A DNA stretch of 64,000 bases from Bacteroidota bacterium (GCA_039821555.1 JBCBNX010000013.1:1-64000); one strand, 5' to 3'; numbered from the stretch's first letter, positions 52,901 through 60,809 are shown. Translations and numbers: made by a program. Notes: a model not told the origin generated them from the letters alone.

Positions 52901-53318
52901 GGAGCGCTGTGATCGTTGGGAGCGTCGCAGTAAGTCGGAGCTCGCCCGCGCGCCAGACGACGCGCTCTACCGGCCAATCGGTCTCGGCATCAGGGTTGGC
53001 GAGCGCAGCGTCGATGCGGGCGACGATGGCCGCAGCCCGCGCTTCCGCATCGACGGGACGGCGCGACGTGGATGAGTTGGCGGGCGTCTCCACATAGCCC
53101 TTCTTGGTCTTCGCGGTGACGAGTTTGTCAAAGAGCGCCTCGGCCTCGTCGCGGTCCACTGGCAGATTCGTCTTCGGGATCTCGCGGAGCGCCTGGCCGC
53201 GGCGACCGTAGCGGACCGTCACCACGAAGCCGCTGGGCTCCTCGTGGAGGTCGACCTCGTAGACCTTGTCGGATGTGCCCTCCTGAAAGGCAAGACGAGT
53301 CTGTCGGACGAGCGGCAT
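49908..53318 (-). CDS. WGR-domain protein with HEAT-like repeats, retron-associated
   Basis: An 1136-residue protein, first gene of the probable retron operon. Residues 1-75 form a WGR-like domain (SDKVYEVDLHEEPSGFVVTVRYGRRGQALREIPK), a fold that binds nucleic acids in PARP-type proteins. The rest is largely alpha-helical and repetitive in the manner of HEAT/ARM repeats, for example VKMAVGLLLAYTDADADEP and VRSAVRDLLARKR. WGR proteins beside SWIM proteins occur in other genomes (MolR/YehQ-like contexts in E. coli). A role in retron defence as sensor or effector scaffold is inference. It is the most promoter-proximal gene, 11 bases overlapping the SWIM gene. Confidence 0.85.
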   Translation of the reverse strand: MPLVRQTRLAFQEGTSDKVYEVDLHEEPSGFVVTVRYGRRGQALREIPKTNLPVDRDEAEALFDKLVTAKTKKGYVETPANSSTSRRPVDAEARAAAIVARIDAALANPDAETDWPVERVVWRAGELRLTATLPTITALLDRLAASLMETWPRSKKDDRLLRAYCALWALARTGRAVEDRTAPELHAARKAILRLLDAQGPSRWERLRAEHVHDLAQEALHHLANDEERAANRRMQQTGFADVIERLADPDARRAQLDTWLGAIAPSDLYDLRDAIGLALYDVPGAHETLLAFATEAPLAAPFVYWHRRLFKLAELRDAAELYGRLAYRFATEPSGLSAFDTGYEWNHDDGKYRTVGRHLTKNEETGYVEYRQTTSEYDRSSWRDRTIRSETQIRTPDGPEWIDTDDLTPNRVFEEAALGYSEKTRAYLRRRAWRTLRKLGEADDPAYVKMAVGLLLAYTDADADEPREVVFQWYDWQNRAMRARTTRYDAFAPYIAFNHVLYANSPRFELKKGNKAWSLRDGVETGTPAETREEAFSHLWDAQPEGLLHLVAESRCAPVHAFAVRALRANPDFLDRLGVDEVLLLLGRPYADTVRLGLDLAQRLYDPADPNVALVRALLDATLPEARALALGWLADAPDALLTDSAFVADLLAHRYDDVRSAVRDLLARKRPAGLDDEALLIRCMALLLTYEVDSDAANIDAARLRDLGEAMVTLLAGAVRRLALGLIEDLVRHPFPAVQAVGGRLLAHHGTPPEALPGALIAALMTADDAEVRATGLALFGRLPDDVLLDQPEVLDALAQSPQADVRANVRPVILRLAANHPDFAVAMTKRLLPPLYRTERVGGLHADLAALLTDDAFSEARAAFDRDRLWGLLHARPVPAQELGALVLAERDWSGTFTIRQITRLASHEVVAVRDAACAMVERQTDRMRAHPIDALTLLDAAWDDARAFAFDFFARAFDEDVWTPKLLVHVVDSVRSDVQAYGQTLLTRFFDEGDGPTYLLRLSEHPAANVQCFASNYLDAHAGGHLDRMQALEPYFRAVLGQVNRGRVAKDRVLAFLTREAARTPEAAAFAAPLLAHHSATIAVGDKATLIAAMRDLQDAQPDVDLALLERVPVPVHPASNEAASSEVTDAV

Positions 53319-53354
53319 GGCCGTGGAAAGGATAGGGTGGCGTGTGATTCGATT

Positions 53355-53385
53355 CCAACATAAACCGTGAGTAGTGACAACAAAA
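53355..53385 (-). promoter_or_regulatory. Bacteroidota-type promoter for the WGR-SWIM-retron operon
   Basis: On the minus strand, TTTTG at 53385-53381 and TATGTTGG at 53362-53355 are 18 bases apart, a close match to the -33 TTTG / -7 TAnnTTTG signal. It precedes the WGR start codon by about 35 bases. It is the best promoter match in the window. Confidence 0.6.
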
Positions 53386-53417
53386 TGTCATAGCCTTGAA
53401 AAAAAAGCCAGCCGCAC

Positions 53418-53451
53418 AAAAAACCGCCGCCCTCGGGGTGAGGACGGCGGC
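53418..53451 (-). terminator. Intrinsic terminator of the ammonium transporter gene
   Basis: Read on the minus strand, gccgccgtcc...gagggcggcgg forms a stem (53424-53450 on the plus strand, with ccgccgccct and gacggcgg) followed by tttttt. It lies 36 bases after the amt stop codon. Confidence 0.88.
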
Positions 53452-53486
53452 AGGTGGCAGCCGCGCAAGCGGTCTGGTCGGGTGTG

Positions 53487-54821
53487 TCAGACGGTCGCGT
53501 AGCTGTTCTCGTCCACCGGCTCCGTGAACTCGGGGTAGGCCGAGATGGCGTGCTCGTGCAGGTCAAGGCCCATCTCTTCGATCTCGCCGTTGAGGCGGAC
53601 GCCCATCGTCTTCTTGAGGAGCGTGAAGAGGACGAAGGCCACCGGGAAGGTCCAGGCGAAGGCGGCCACAATGCCCAGCAACTGCACGCCCACGATGCCC
53701 ATGTTGAACATTGCCTCGGCGTTGAACAGCCCGGCCGCGAGCGTGCCCCATGCGCCGCAGACGCCGTGTACTGCGATGGCATCGACCGGGTCATCCACCC
53801 CCGCCTTCTCAATGCCGATAGCGGCGAAGACGACGATGATGCCCGCGAGGAAGCCCGTGATGATGGCAAAGTCCGGCGTGAGGTTGGCGCAGCCCGCCGT
53901 GATGCCGACGAGGCCTGCGAGGACGCCGTTGAGCGTAAACGAGACGTCGGGCTTGCCAGTGCGCAGCCACGTGATCGCCATCGCGCCGACGGCACCAGCC
54001 CCGGCCGCGAGGAACGTGTTGAGCGCGATCAGACCGATGGACGTGTCGCCCGTCGTGGTCGAGCCGGCGTTGAAGCCGAACCAGCCGAGCCACAGGATGA
54101 ACACGCCGAGCGCCGCCTGCGGGAGGCTGTGGCCGGGCATCGGCTGGGCCTTGCCGTCGATGTACTTGCCCATGCGCGGGCCCACGACGATAGCCGCCGC
54201 AAGCGCGGCCCAGCCACCGACCGAGTGCACGACCGTCGAGCCCGCGAAGTCGATGAAGCCGAGGCCTTCGAGCCAGCCCGAGCCGTTGAACAGCCCACCC
54301 CAGGCCCAGGAGCCGAAGACCGGGTAGATCAGGCCCGTGAGCAGGATCGAGAACATAAGGTAGCCCGTGAACTTGGTCCGCTCGGCGACGGCCCCCGAGA
54401 CGATCGTGGCTGCGGTGGCGGCGAAGACGGCCTGGAAGAAGAAAAAGGCATAGATCCACGACTGGTCCTGGCCTTCGATGCCCTTCAGGAAGAAGCCATC
54501 CGTGCCGATCCAGCCGCCGGCGGTCGTGCCGAACATGAGCGCGAAGCCGACGGCGAAGAACACGAGCGAGCCCGCGCCGACGTCCATCACGTTCTTCATG
54601 ATGATGTTGGCCGCGTTCTTGGCGCGCGTGAAGCCGGTTTCGAGCAGCGCGAAGCCCGCCTGCATAAAGAAGACCATCGCGGCGGCGATGATCGTCCAGA
54701 CGTAGTTGAGGTTGACCTGCACCGTTTCGGCAGCGGCGACGCCTGCGTCAGGACTGTCCTGCGCCAGGGCCGCGGGCGCGACGAACAGCGCAGCGAGGAG
54801 AAGGGAACGGTTCCGGGACAT
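53487..54821 (-). CDS. amt: Ammonium transporter Amt
   Basis: A 444-residue ammonium channel with signal peptide (MSRNRSLLLAALFVAPAALAQ) and eleven transmembrane helices. Signatures include VFFMQAGFALLETGFTRAKNAANIIMKN, FFFFQAVFAATAATIVSGAVAERTKFTGY, DFAGSTVVHSVGGWAALAAA (pore histidine) and LGWFGFNAGST, and a second histidine in AVHGVCGAWGTLAAGLF. It imports ammonium under nitrogen limitation. A porin-like gene precedes it by about 120 bases on the same strand; amt plus TorF-like porin pairs occur in Bacteroidota. A glutamate dehydrogenase gene lies 3.6 kb away but is on the other strand. No glnK is adjacent. Confidence 0.95.
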   Translation of the reverse strand: MSRNRSLLLAALFVAPAALAQDSPDAGVAAAETVQVNLNYVWTIIAAAMVFFMQAGFALLETGFTRAKNAANIIMKNVMDVGAGSLVFFAVGFALMFGTTAGGWIGTDGFFLKGIEGQDQSWIYAFFFFQAVFAATAATIVSGAVAERTKFTGYLMFSILLTGLIYPVFGSWAWGGLFNGSGWLEGLGFIDFAGSTVVHSVGGWAALAAAIVVGPRMGKYIDGKAQPMPGHSLPQAALGVFILWLGWFGFNAGSTTTGDTSIGLIALNTFLAAGAGAVGAMAITWLRTGKPDVSFTLNGVLAGLVGITAGCANLTPDFAIITGFLAGIIVVFAAIGIEKAGVDDPVDAIAVHGVCGAWGTLAAGLFNAEAMFNMGIVGVQLLGIVAAFAWTFPVAFVLFTLLKKTMGVRLNGEIEEMGLDLHEHAISAYPEFTEPVDENSYATV

Positions 54822-54860
54822 GGGTGGAAGCGTGTTGGATGGGGTGGTGATGGACGAGAA

Positions 54861-54940
54861 AAGTGGACAGGAGTGACAAGTGGGCAAGTATCAAGTAGCA
54901 AGGGGAGACCCATGTCACTTGCTTCTTGCCACTTGCCTCT
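54861..54940. repeat. Heptamer short tandem repeats, inverted pair
   Basis: aagtggac...aagtggg, caagtat, caagtag and caagggg on the left, and gtcactt, gcttctt, gccactt, gcctctc on the right, each in about 7-bp register. The right set is the reverse complement of the left, so the region between the TorF-like and amt genes can fold into an imperfect hairpin. Confidence 0.7.
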
Positions 54941-54943
54941 CGT

Positions 54944-55663
54944 TCAGAAGCTGACGCCGAAGACGAGGTAGGTGCGCTCGAGCTCGGGGTTGAGCGTGTA
55001 GCCGACCATGACGGGGAGCGCGAACTCGTCGCTGAGGGCGATCTCGCGCGTGGCCGAGAGCGTCACGTTGACGACCGCGAAGCCGTCGGTGAGGTAGAAG
55101 GCGCTCTCCATCGGCACGACGCCGAGCGCGAGGCCGAGCTCGACCTCGTCGAGCGGCAGCGCGTAGCTGGCTTCGAGGTAGGTCGAGATGTTCTGGTCGC
55201 CGCTGCTGTTGAGGTCGCCGTTGCCGAAGACGATGGCGGCGGCGTAGAGCGACACGGGAATCGTCTCGGTGCCGTCGAAGCTGACGAAGGGCTCGATGAG
55301 GTGCGCGTTCTCATAGTCGAAGAAGTCGAAGTCGCCGTCGTCGTCGGCGGCACCCAGGGACGGGAAGTAGTAGTCGGTGACGCCGAAGGAGACGGGGCCG
55401 ACCGAGGCGGAGATGTAGAGGTCGTGCTCGTTGGCGCCGCCGAAGTCAGTGCCGACGGAGTAGGACGCCCAGGTGCCAACGGTGACGGAGCCGCCCTCGA
55501 ACTCGGCGGTGTAGTCGAGGAAGGGCTGGATGCTGAGCGACTCGCCGAAGTCGTAGCCACGCCAGACGTAGCGGCTCATGACGTCGGCGCCGAGGCCGAG
55601 TTGGGCGAAGGAGGCAGGCGCCGCGACAAGCGCGGCAAGGAGAAGGGTGAGGAAGCGGGACAT
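54944..55663 (-). CDS. TorF-family putative porin
   Basis: A 239-residue outer-membrane barrel with signal peptide (MSRFLTLLLAALVAAPASFAQ). The mature part opens with LGLGADVMSRYVWRGYDFGESLSIQPFLDYT, the hallmark of the TorF-like putative porin family, and ends in YLVFGVSF. The strands are rich in Asp and aromatic residues. Together with amt it could give substrate access to nitrogen compounds across the outer membrane. ATG 55663 begins the signal peptide; 55672 is an alternative. A gene-free 400-base stretch lies upstream and should hold its promoter. Confidence 0.82.
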   Translation of the reverse strand: MSRFLTLLLAALVAAPASFAQLGLGADVMSRYVWRGYDFGESLSIQPFLDYTAEFEGGSVTVGTWASYSVGTDFGGANEHDLYISASVGPVSFGVTDYYFPSLGAADDDGDFDFFDYENAHLIEPFVSFDGTETIPVSLYAAAIVFGNGDLNSSGDQNISTYLEASYALPLDEVELGLALGVVPMESAFYLTDGFAVVNVTLSATREIALSDEFALPVMVGYTLNPELERTYLVFGVSF

Positions 55664-56061
55664 CGGGGTCATCCGGATGGGTGGGGATAGAGCGTGGCGG
55701 GGGAGATGACCGCGACGCCGCCGTTCGTGGAGGGGTGCAGGCTGAGTGCGCCTTGGAAGGGAGATGGAGCGCTCAGGCTGCCGAACTGACGGGCCAGATG
55801 GATGACTGCCAATTGAATTAATGCCTGGGAGTCGTCCAACTAAAAATGTTAAGGGCACGTCGATAGCCCACGAGTGCAGCCCCGTCGCCTCACGGTTATC
55901 CATGAAGGAAGCGGTTTTTTTGCCGCTCCATGCCCTGATTCTAGCCCATCAAGAAATGACGAAGGGGCAGGTTAGGGAGGCGACCGGGCTTCCGAAAGCG
56001 GTTACGAAACTGTTACGCCCTAAAAAAATGAGGCGAGTTTCGGTCCCTTGGCCCCGCGATC
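55664..56061. other. Gene-free spacer upstream of the torF-amt operon
   Basis: A 398-base stretch with AT-rich blocks (near 55815-55850 and at 56020-56030, aaaaaaatgaggcg). It probably holds the promoter of the TorF-like gene and the end of the mreD transcript, but I see no decisive promoter pair, terminator or riboswitch. Confidence 0.5.
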
Positions 56062-56538
56062 CTACCGGCTCCGCAGCAGCGCCGCGATGAGCGCGATGCC
56101 CGCCGTGTAGACCGCCGAGCCCAACCACAGGCCCGTTACCAGAAAGAGCGTGCGGGTGTCCTGTGTGAGCGCCAGCACGAACACCACGATCACGTTGTGC
56201 ACCAGCGCCACCGCCAGCGCAGACATCGCCGTCTGCGCAGGGCCTGAGCGCAGCATCTCGTTCTGCTCCGTCCGAAACTGCCCCGCCACAAACCCGATGA
56301 TCGTCTTCGAGAACGCCTGGAGCCCGAGCAGGCTGGGGTTGACCAGCAAGTCCGCAAGCAGCCCGGCGCCGAAGCCAGCCACGGCCCCCTGCACGCGCCC
56401 ATAGCGCAAAGCGGCTACCGTCACGAAGAGCAGCACCGCATCCGGTGTCACGCCAAAGACCGGCAGCCGGCTCAACAGCAGCCACTGCAGCACCACCACG
56501 CCGAGGCCGGTCAGCACGAGGCGGAGCGAGGCGGGCAT
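56062..56538 (-). CDS. mreD: Rod shape-determining protein MreD
   Basis: A 158-residue polytopic membrane protein with five hydrophobic segments. LTGLGVVVLQWLLLSRLPVFGVTPDAVLLFVTVAALRYGRVQGAVAGFGAGLLADLLVNPSLLGLQAFSKTI is the conserved MreD core with the P-D and G-x-x-x-G-x-x-x-D patterns. It belongs to the elongasome with MreB/MreC and PBP2, which may be elsewhere, as no mreC flanks it on this side. The dacB (PBP4) gene lies 67 bases upstream on the same strand, a cell-wall context. Confidence 0.88.
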   Translation of the reverse strand: MPASLRLVLTGLGVVVLQWLLLSRLPVFGVTPDAVLLFVTVAALRYGRVQGAVAGFGAGLLADLLVNPSLLGLQAFSKTIIGFVAGQFRTEQNEMLRSGPAQTAMSALAVALVHNVIVVFVLALTQDTRTLFLVTGLWLGSAVYTAGIALIAALLRSR

Positions 56539-56605
56539 GAAGGGCAGGGCGGGGTGGGAGCAGCGAAGCGCTCAAGTTACGCCCCGCGCCTGCCTGGAAC
56601 GACGG

Positions 56606-58171
56606 CTACCCTTGCGCTAGGCCGCCGCTCGTGATGGCGGCAACGAGCTGGTCGATGGCATCGGTGATGCGACCCGACCGCGTGGTGTAGTGGTTGGCCA
56701 TCACGCTGAAGGCGTAGCGCGTGCCGTCCGGGCCGGTGGCGTAGCCCGAGAGCGCGCGGACATACTCCAGCGAGCCGGTCTTGGCGGCCACCGGCACGCC
56801 TTCGAGCCGCGTCGAGAGCGTCGTGGCGCGCTCGCCGCCGCCGGGCATCGAGGCGACGTAGAGGGCACCGTGCTCGTGGCCGACCATCACGGCGAGGAGG
56901 CGGCCAAGCATCTCAGGCGTGATGAGGTCTTTGCGCGAGAGCCCCGAGCCGTCGCGCACGGAGAGGCCGCGCGTCGGGAGGCCCTGCCGGTCGAAGAAGC
57001 TGACCACGGCGCTGCGCCCGCCCGAGAGCGTGCCGCGCGACGACAGGGCGCGGAAGAGGTGCTCGGCGTAGAGGTTGTCGCTGCGCTTGTTGATCTCGTC
57101 CACGAGCCACGACACCGGCGGCGAGCGGTGGACGAAGAGGGGCTCCCCTGCGGCCGTCGGCGGACTGGTGAGGTCGGCGGCGTCCACCAGCGTCGCGTCC
57201 ACCTCGATCCCGGCGGCTTCCAGGCGCTGCTGGAAGTGGTGCAGCGTGTAGAGCACCGGCGCCTCGACGGGAATGCTGTTGATCCCGGCATAGCGGTACG
57301 ACACCGAGCCGGAGGCGTCGTAGGTGTTCGTGCCGAGGCGGCGCTGGATGCGCAGCGGGCTGTAGCCGCGCCGCCGCCGGTGCGTGCTCACCGCGTTGTT
57401 GAGCCGGAAGAAGCTCTCGGGTTGCGCCGTCACGCGCGCCGCCCGGCCTGCCCGTGTGCCTTCAACACGGAAGCGAAGCAGGTTGTCGGCATAGCTGAGG
57501 CCGCTCGTGGCAGGCGCCCACGGTTGCCGGTCGAGGTGGTTCAAGTCCCAGCCCGGCGCATAGGTGTCGCCCGCATCGAACGCGCGCCCGTCGCCGACGA
57601 GGCGGCCGGTGATCTTCGTCACGCCCGCGTCAGCGAGGCTACGCGCCCACGCGGCGAGGGGATCGGCCCAGACGGTGTCGGCCACGCGGCGGCTGCCGAA
57701 CGTCGGATCGCCGCTGCCTGTCAGAATGAAGTCGCCGTCGAGCGTCGTGCCGTCGGTGTCCCCGTTGAAGTGGAGTGTCGTCGTGAAGCGGTGGTCAGGC
57801 CCGAGCACGTCGAGCGCCGCCGCCGTGGTGAGCAGCTTCTGGTTCGACGCTGGAATGAAGTTCAGGCTCGCGTTCCGGCGATACACCACGCGTCCCGAGT
57901 CAAGGTCCTGAACGTAAATGCCCCAGAACGCCTCGGGCAGCTCCGGGTCGTCCAGTACCGCGTCGATGGTGGAAGCCATCGGGGTGGAAGCCATCGGGGT
58001 AGGAGCTACCGCGGCGGGAGGCGGGCTCGGGGCTTGGGCGATAGCAGGCGGCTCCGCGTCTACCAGGATCGTGCTTACCGGGATCGCGACGGGCGGAGCC
58101 GTGCCGGGAAAAAGCAGCAGGGCGACGAGGGCCGCGAGCGTGCGGGCCGGCAGCATCGAGAGACGCAGCAT
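56606..58171 (-). CDS. dacB: D-alanyl-D-alanine carboxypeptidase/endopeptidase (PBP4)
   Basis: A 521-residue PBP4-type penicillin-binding protein. The SxxK box is in PASNQKLLTTAAAL, SxN in RSDNLYAEHLFRAL, and KTG in VAAKTGSLEYVRALSGY. The leader (MLPARTLAALVALLLFPGTAPPVA) is followed by a low-complexity stretch with two copies of a 15-bp unit encoding TPMASTPMAS. PBP4 trims peptide stems and cleaves crosslinks in peptidoglycan in the periplasm. It is preceded by gdhA in divergent orientation. Confidence 0.93.
   Translation of the reverse strand: MLRLSMLPARTLAALVALLLFPGTAPPVAIPVSTILVDAEPPAIAQAPSPPPAAVAPTPMASTPMASTIDAVLDDPELPEAFWGIYVQDLDSGRVVYRRNASLNFIPASNQKLLTTAAALDVLGPDHRFTTTLHFNGDTDGTTLDGDFILTGSGDPTFGSRRVADTVWADPLAAWARSLADAGVTKITGRLVGDGRAFDAGDTYAPGWDLNHLDRQPWAPATSGLSYADNLLRFRVEGTRAGRAARVTAQPESFFRLNNAVSTHRRRRGYSPLRIQRRLGTNTYDASGSVSYRYAGINSIPVEAPVLYTLHHFQQRLEAAGIEVDATLVDAADLTSPPTAAGEPLFVHRSPPVSWLVDEINKRSDNLYAEHLFRALSSRGTLSGGRSAVVSFFDRQGLPTRGLSVRDGSGLSRKDLITPEMLGRLLAVMVGHEHGALYVASMPGGGERATTLSTRLEGVPVAAKTGSLEYVRALSGYATGPDGTRYAFSVMANHYTTRSGRITDAIDQLVAAITSGGLAQG
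57971..58000. repeat. 15-bp tandem repeat, two perfect copies, in dacB leader region
   Basis: ggaagccatcggggt occurs twice head to tail (57971-57985, 57986-58000). It encodes the ASTPM repeat just after the dacB signal peptide. Confidence 0.95.
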
Positions 58172-58378
58172 CAGGAGACGGGCGAAGGAGGGGCGCAGAC
58201 AGGACGCAGCAAGCTACAACCCCGACGAAGAGCGGACGGGCCTAATCGACGGTATGACATGGCCCCTATGTTCCCTGTACGGCGCGGAGGAGGACGCCTC
58301 AGATTAGAGGAAAACCCGTACGTTGGACGCGTGCCCGCTCGGCACACGTCGTCTCCCCCGACTCGCTCCCTCACGTTG

Positions 58379-59650
58379 ATGTCTACCCATCATGCTCGCC
58401 CCGTCGTCTCCGCCTACGAGATCGCTACCGCCAACTTCAACGCCTCGGCCGGACGTCTTGGCCTGCCGGATTCCTGGAGCACGCTCATCCGCACGCCGTT
58501 CCGCGAGATGAAGGTTGAGGTCCCCCTCACGCGCGACGACGGCTCACTGGAGGTCTACACCGGCTTCCGCATCCAGCACAACGGCGCACGCGGTCCGTTC
58601 AAAGGCGGCATCCGCTACGCGCCCACCGTGGACGACCAGGAAGTGCGCGCCCTCGCCGAGATGATGACGTACAAGACCGCCCTCGTCGATATCCCGTTCG
58701 GCGGCGGCAAAGGCGGCATTCAGGTGGATGCGCGAACGCTGAGCGCGCGCGAACTCGAACAGCTCACGCGGCGCTACATCTCGCGCATCCACCTCATCCT
58801 CGGCGTCAACCGCGACGTGCCCGCGCCGGACTACGGCACCAACGCGCAGGTGATGGCGTGGGTCGTCGACCAGTACGGCCGCCAGCATGGGCATAACCCG
58901 GCTATCGTGACGGGCAAGCCGCTCGAACTCGGCGGCTCGCGGGGGCGCGCGGCGGCAACGGGCCGCGGCGTGATGCTGCTCACCCTCGAAGCGGCCAAAG
59001 ACCTCGGCATCGCCGTGGGCGACCTCCGCGTGATCGTGCAAGGCTTCGGCAACGTGGGCATGAACGCGGCGCTGCTGCTGCACGAGGCCGGCGCGAAGGT
59101 GGTGGCCGTGTCGGACATCTCGGGCGGGCTGTTCGCGGCCGACGGGCTCGACATCCCTGCCCTTGAGCGCTACGTCGCCGAGGTGGGCCACCGCTCGCTC
59201 GCAGGCTACGTCGCGCCGGGCATCGACGCCGTGAGCCATGCCGACTTCATGGCGCTCGATGGCAACGTGCTCATCCCGGCCGCCCTCGAAGCCGCGATCC
59301 ACCAGGGCAACGTGGACGGCGTCAAGGCGAAGCTCGTCGTGGAAGGTGCCAACCTGCCCGTGACCCCCGAGGCCGACCGGCGGCTCGCCGAGCGCGGCGT
59401 GGTCGTCATCCCCGACATCCTCGCCAACGCGGGCGGCGTCACGGTGTCCTACTTCGAGTGGAGCCAGAACTTCCAGCAGTACACCTGGCCCGAGGACGAG
59501 GTCAACGCGAAGCTGAAGCGCATCATCCTCGATGCCTACGCCAACGTCAGCGGCCGCGCGAAAGCCGAAGGCACGACCCTCCGCGAGGCGGCCTTCGACA
59601 TCGGCATCGAGCGCGTCGTCCAGACCGAGAAGCTGCGCGGGATGCTGTAG
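58379..59650 (+). CDS. gdhA: Glutamate dehydrogenase
   Basis: A 423-residue Glu/Leu/Phe/Val dehydrogenase. VYTGFRIQHNGARGPFKGGIRYAP and LAEMMTYKTALVDIPFGGGKGGI include the catalytic lysines, and VQGFGNVGMNAALLLHEAGAKVVAVSD is the NAD(P) Rossmann part. It reversibly aminates 2-oxoglutarate. The length and the short GKGGI loop fit the hexameric small type. A tacgttgg box at 58319-58326 may be its -7 promoter element. It links nitrogen assimilation with the ammonium transporter encoded nearby, although on the opposite strand. Confidence 0.95.
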   Translation: MSTHHARPVVSAYEIATANFNASAGRLGLPDSWSTLIRTPFREMKVEVPLTRDDGSLEVYTGFRIQHNGARGPFKGGIRYAPTVDDQEVRALAEMMTYKTALVDIPFGGGKGGIQVDARTLSARELEQLTRRYISRIHLILGVNRDVPAPDYGTNAQVMAWVVDQYGRQHGHNPAIVTGKPLELGGSRGRAAATGRGVMLLTLEAAKDLGIAVGDLRVIVQGFGNVGMNAALLLHEAGAKVVAVSDISGGLFAADGLDIPALERYVAEVGHRSLAGYVAPGIDAVSHADFMALDGNVLIPAALEAAIHQGNVDGVKAKLVVEGANLPVTPEADRRLAERGVVVIPDILANAGGVTVSYFEWSQNFQQYTWPEDEVNAKLKRIILDAYANVSGRAKAEGTTLREAAFDIGIERVVQTEKLRGML

Positions 59651-59651
59651 A

Positions 59652-59715
59652 GAAGGATGAAGGGAGAGGGCAGAAGTTCAGAGACGGCGGCGGTATTCCT
59701 AGTCCGTTGTCCGTA
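59652..59715. repeat. Heptamer repeats (gaaggga-type and gtccgtt-type)
   Basis: gaaggat, gaaggga, gagggca and gaagttc (59652-59679), then gtccgtt and gtccgta (59702-59715), in 7-bp register immediately after the gdhA stop. The second type is the one upstream of the ion channel at 9400. Confidence 0.65.
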
Positions 59716-59800
59716 GCGGGCGATGAAGTGGCACCCGGAAGCAGCGCGGATCACACAGCGTCCTGGCTGGGTTCGCGGTGGAAACCAACCCGCTCTCGCT

Positions 59801-60736
59801 ATGCGCCTGCTTCTCCTCTCGCTTCCCCTCCTTCTGGTCGCCTGCCTGAACCCCGAGCCTGCCCCTGCGCCCGGCGTGCCGACAGCCCCGGCATCGTTCG
59901 ACGTGCCCGACGAGTACGGGCCCGGCTATGGCGTCTCCGAGGACGAGTTCGGCGCCTACTGGTACCAGGGCCTCGCCGAGATCACGGGCTACGACCTCGA
60001 CCAGGCCCGCTATGGCGCGCAGCACGACGGCGAGGCGGTGCTCGTCTTCGTAACCGAGCCGTTCTCGCGCAGCAAGCAGGTCAAGCTCGACCGCTCGACG
60101 GGGGGTGACGACGAGGCGACCGTGCTCAAGCTCAACGCCACGCGCTCGTTCCTGACCGGCATCTATCCCTATTCGATGATGTCCTCGGTCTTCCAGCCCG
60201 TCGACGCCGCGCCCGCGCTCAAGGTCACGACGACCTCACAGGAGTGGTGCGGCCACACGTTCACCCAACTCAATCGCTCAGGCGACGGCTACGACCTGGA
60301 GTTCCGCTCCTACTTCGAGCAGGAGGGCGATCAGGACCTGGGCTTTGACGAGGTCCTGATCGAAGACGAAATCTGGACGACGCTCCGCCTCAACCCCGAC
60401 GCGCTCCCGGCGGAGCCCGTCGAGATGCTGCCCGGCACCGTCTACCAGCGCCTCAGCCACATCGACTGGCAGCCGCACACCGCCGAGCCGTCGCTCTCGG
60501 CACCCGACGCCGCTGGCGTGCGCACCTACACGCTCACCTACCCGAGCCTCGGCCGTACGCTCGCCATCCGCTTCCAGGCCGCCTTCCCGCACGTGATCGA
60601 GGGCTGGACCGAGACGCGCCGCGCCCGCGGCCAGACCGTCACCACGACCGCCACACGCCGCGCCCAACTCATGACCGCCTACTGGGGCCAGAACAGCCCC
60701 GAAGACGAAGCCCTCCGCGAGCAGCTTGGGCTATAG
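59801..60736 (+). CDS. Conserved Bacteroidota lipoprotein of unknown function
   Basis: A 311-residue lipoprotein (MRLLLLSLPLLLVAC, Cys15). Sequence such as YWYQGLAEITGYDLDQARYGAQHDGEAVLVFVTEPFSRSKQVKLD, TTSQEWCGHTFTQLNRSGDGY and FRSYFEQEGDQDLG belongs to a conserved family I recall as sometimes mislabelled septum-formation inhibitor Maf. It has no Maf features. The function is unknown and it should be surface or periplasmic. The start at 59801 begins the lipoprotein signal, so the earlier in-frame ATG is rejected. Confidence 0.75.
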   Translation: MRLLLLSLPLLLVACLNPEPAPAPGVPTAPASFDVPDEYGPGYGVSEDEFGAYWYQGLAEITGYDLDQARYGAQHDGEAVLVFVTEPFSRSKQVKLDRSTGGDDEATVLKLNATRSFLTGIYPYSMMSSVFQPVDAAPALKVTTTSQEWCGHTFTQLNRSGDGYDLEFRSYFEQEGDQDLGFDEVLIEDEIWTTLRLNPDALPAEPVEMLPGTVYQRLSHIDWQPHTAEPSLSAPDAAGVRTYTLTYPSLGRTLAIRFQAAFPHVIEGWTETRRARGQTVTTTATRRAQLMTAYWGQNSPEDEALREQLGL

Positions 60737-60809
60737 GGAGTGCGGGGGTGTCGGGGGAAGTAGGTGTCGCGGTGGAAGTTGCCCGCATGAAGCGTGGTGA
60801 GCAACCTTG

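Noticed and set aside
59801..60736. Maf-type septum formation inhibitor
   Set aside because: It is a lipoprotein without the Maf nucleotide-binding motif, so the label that I recall for this family seems wrong.
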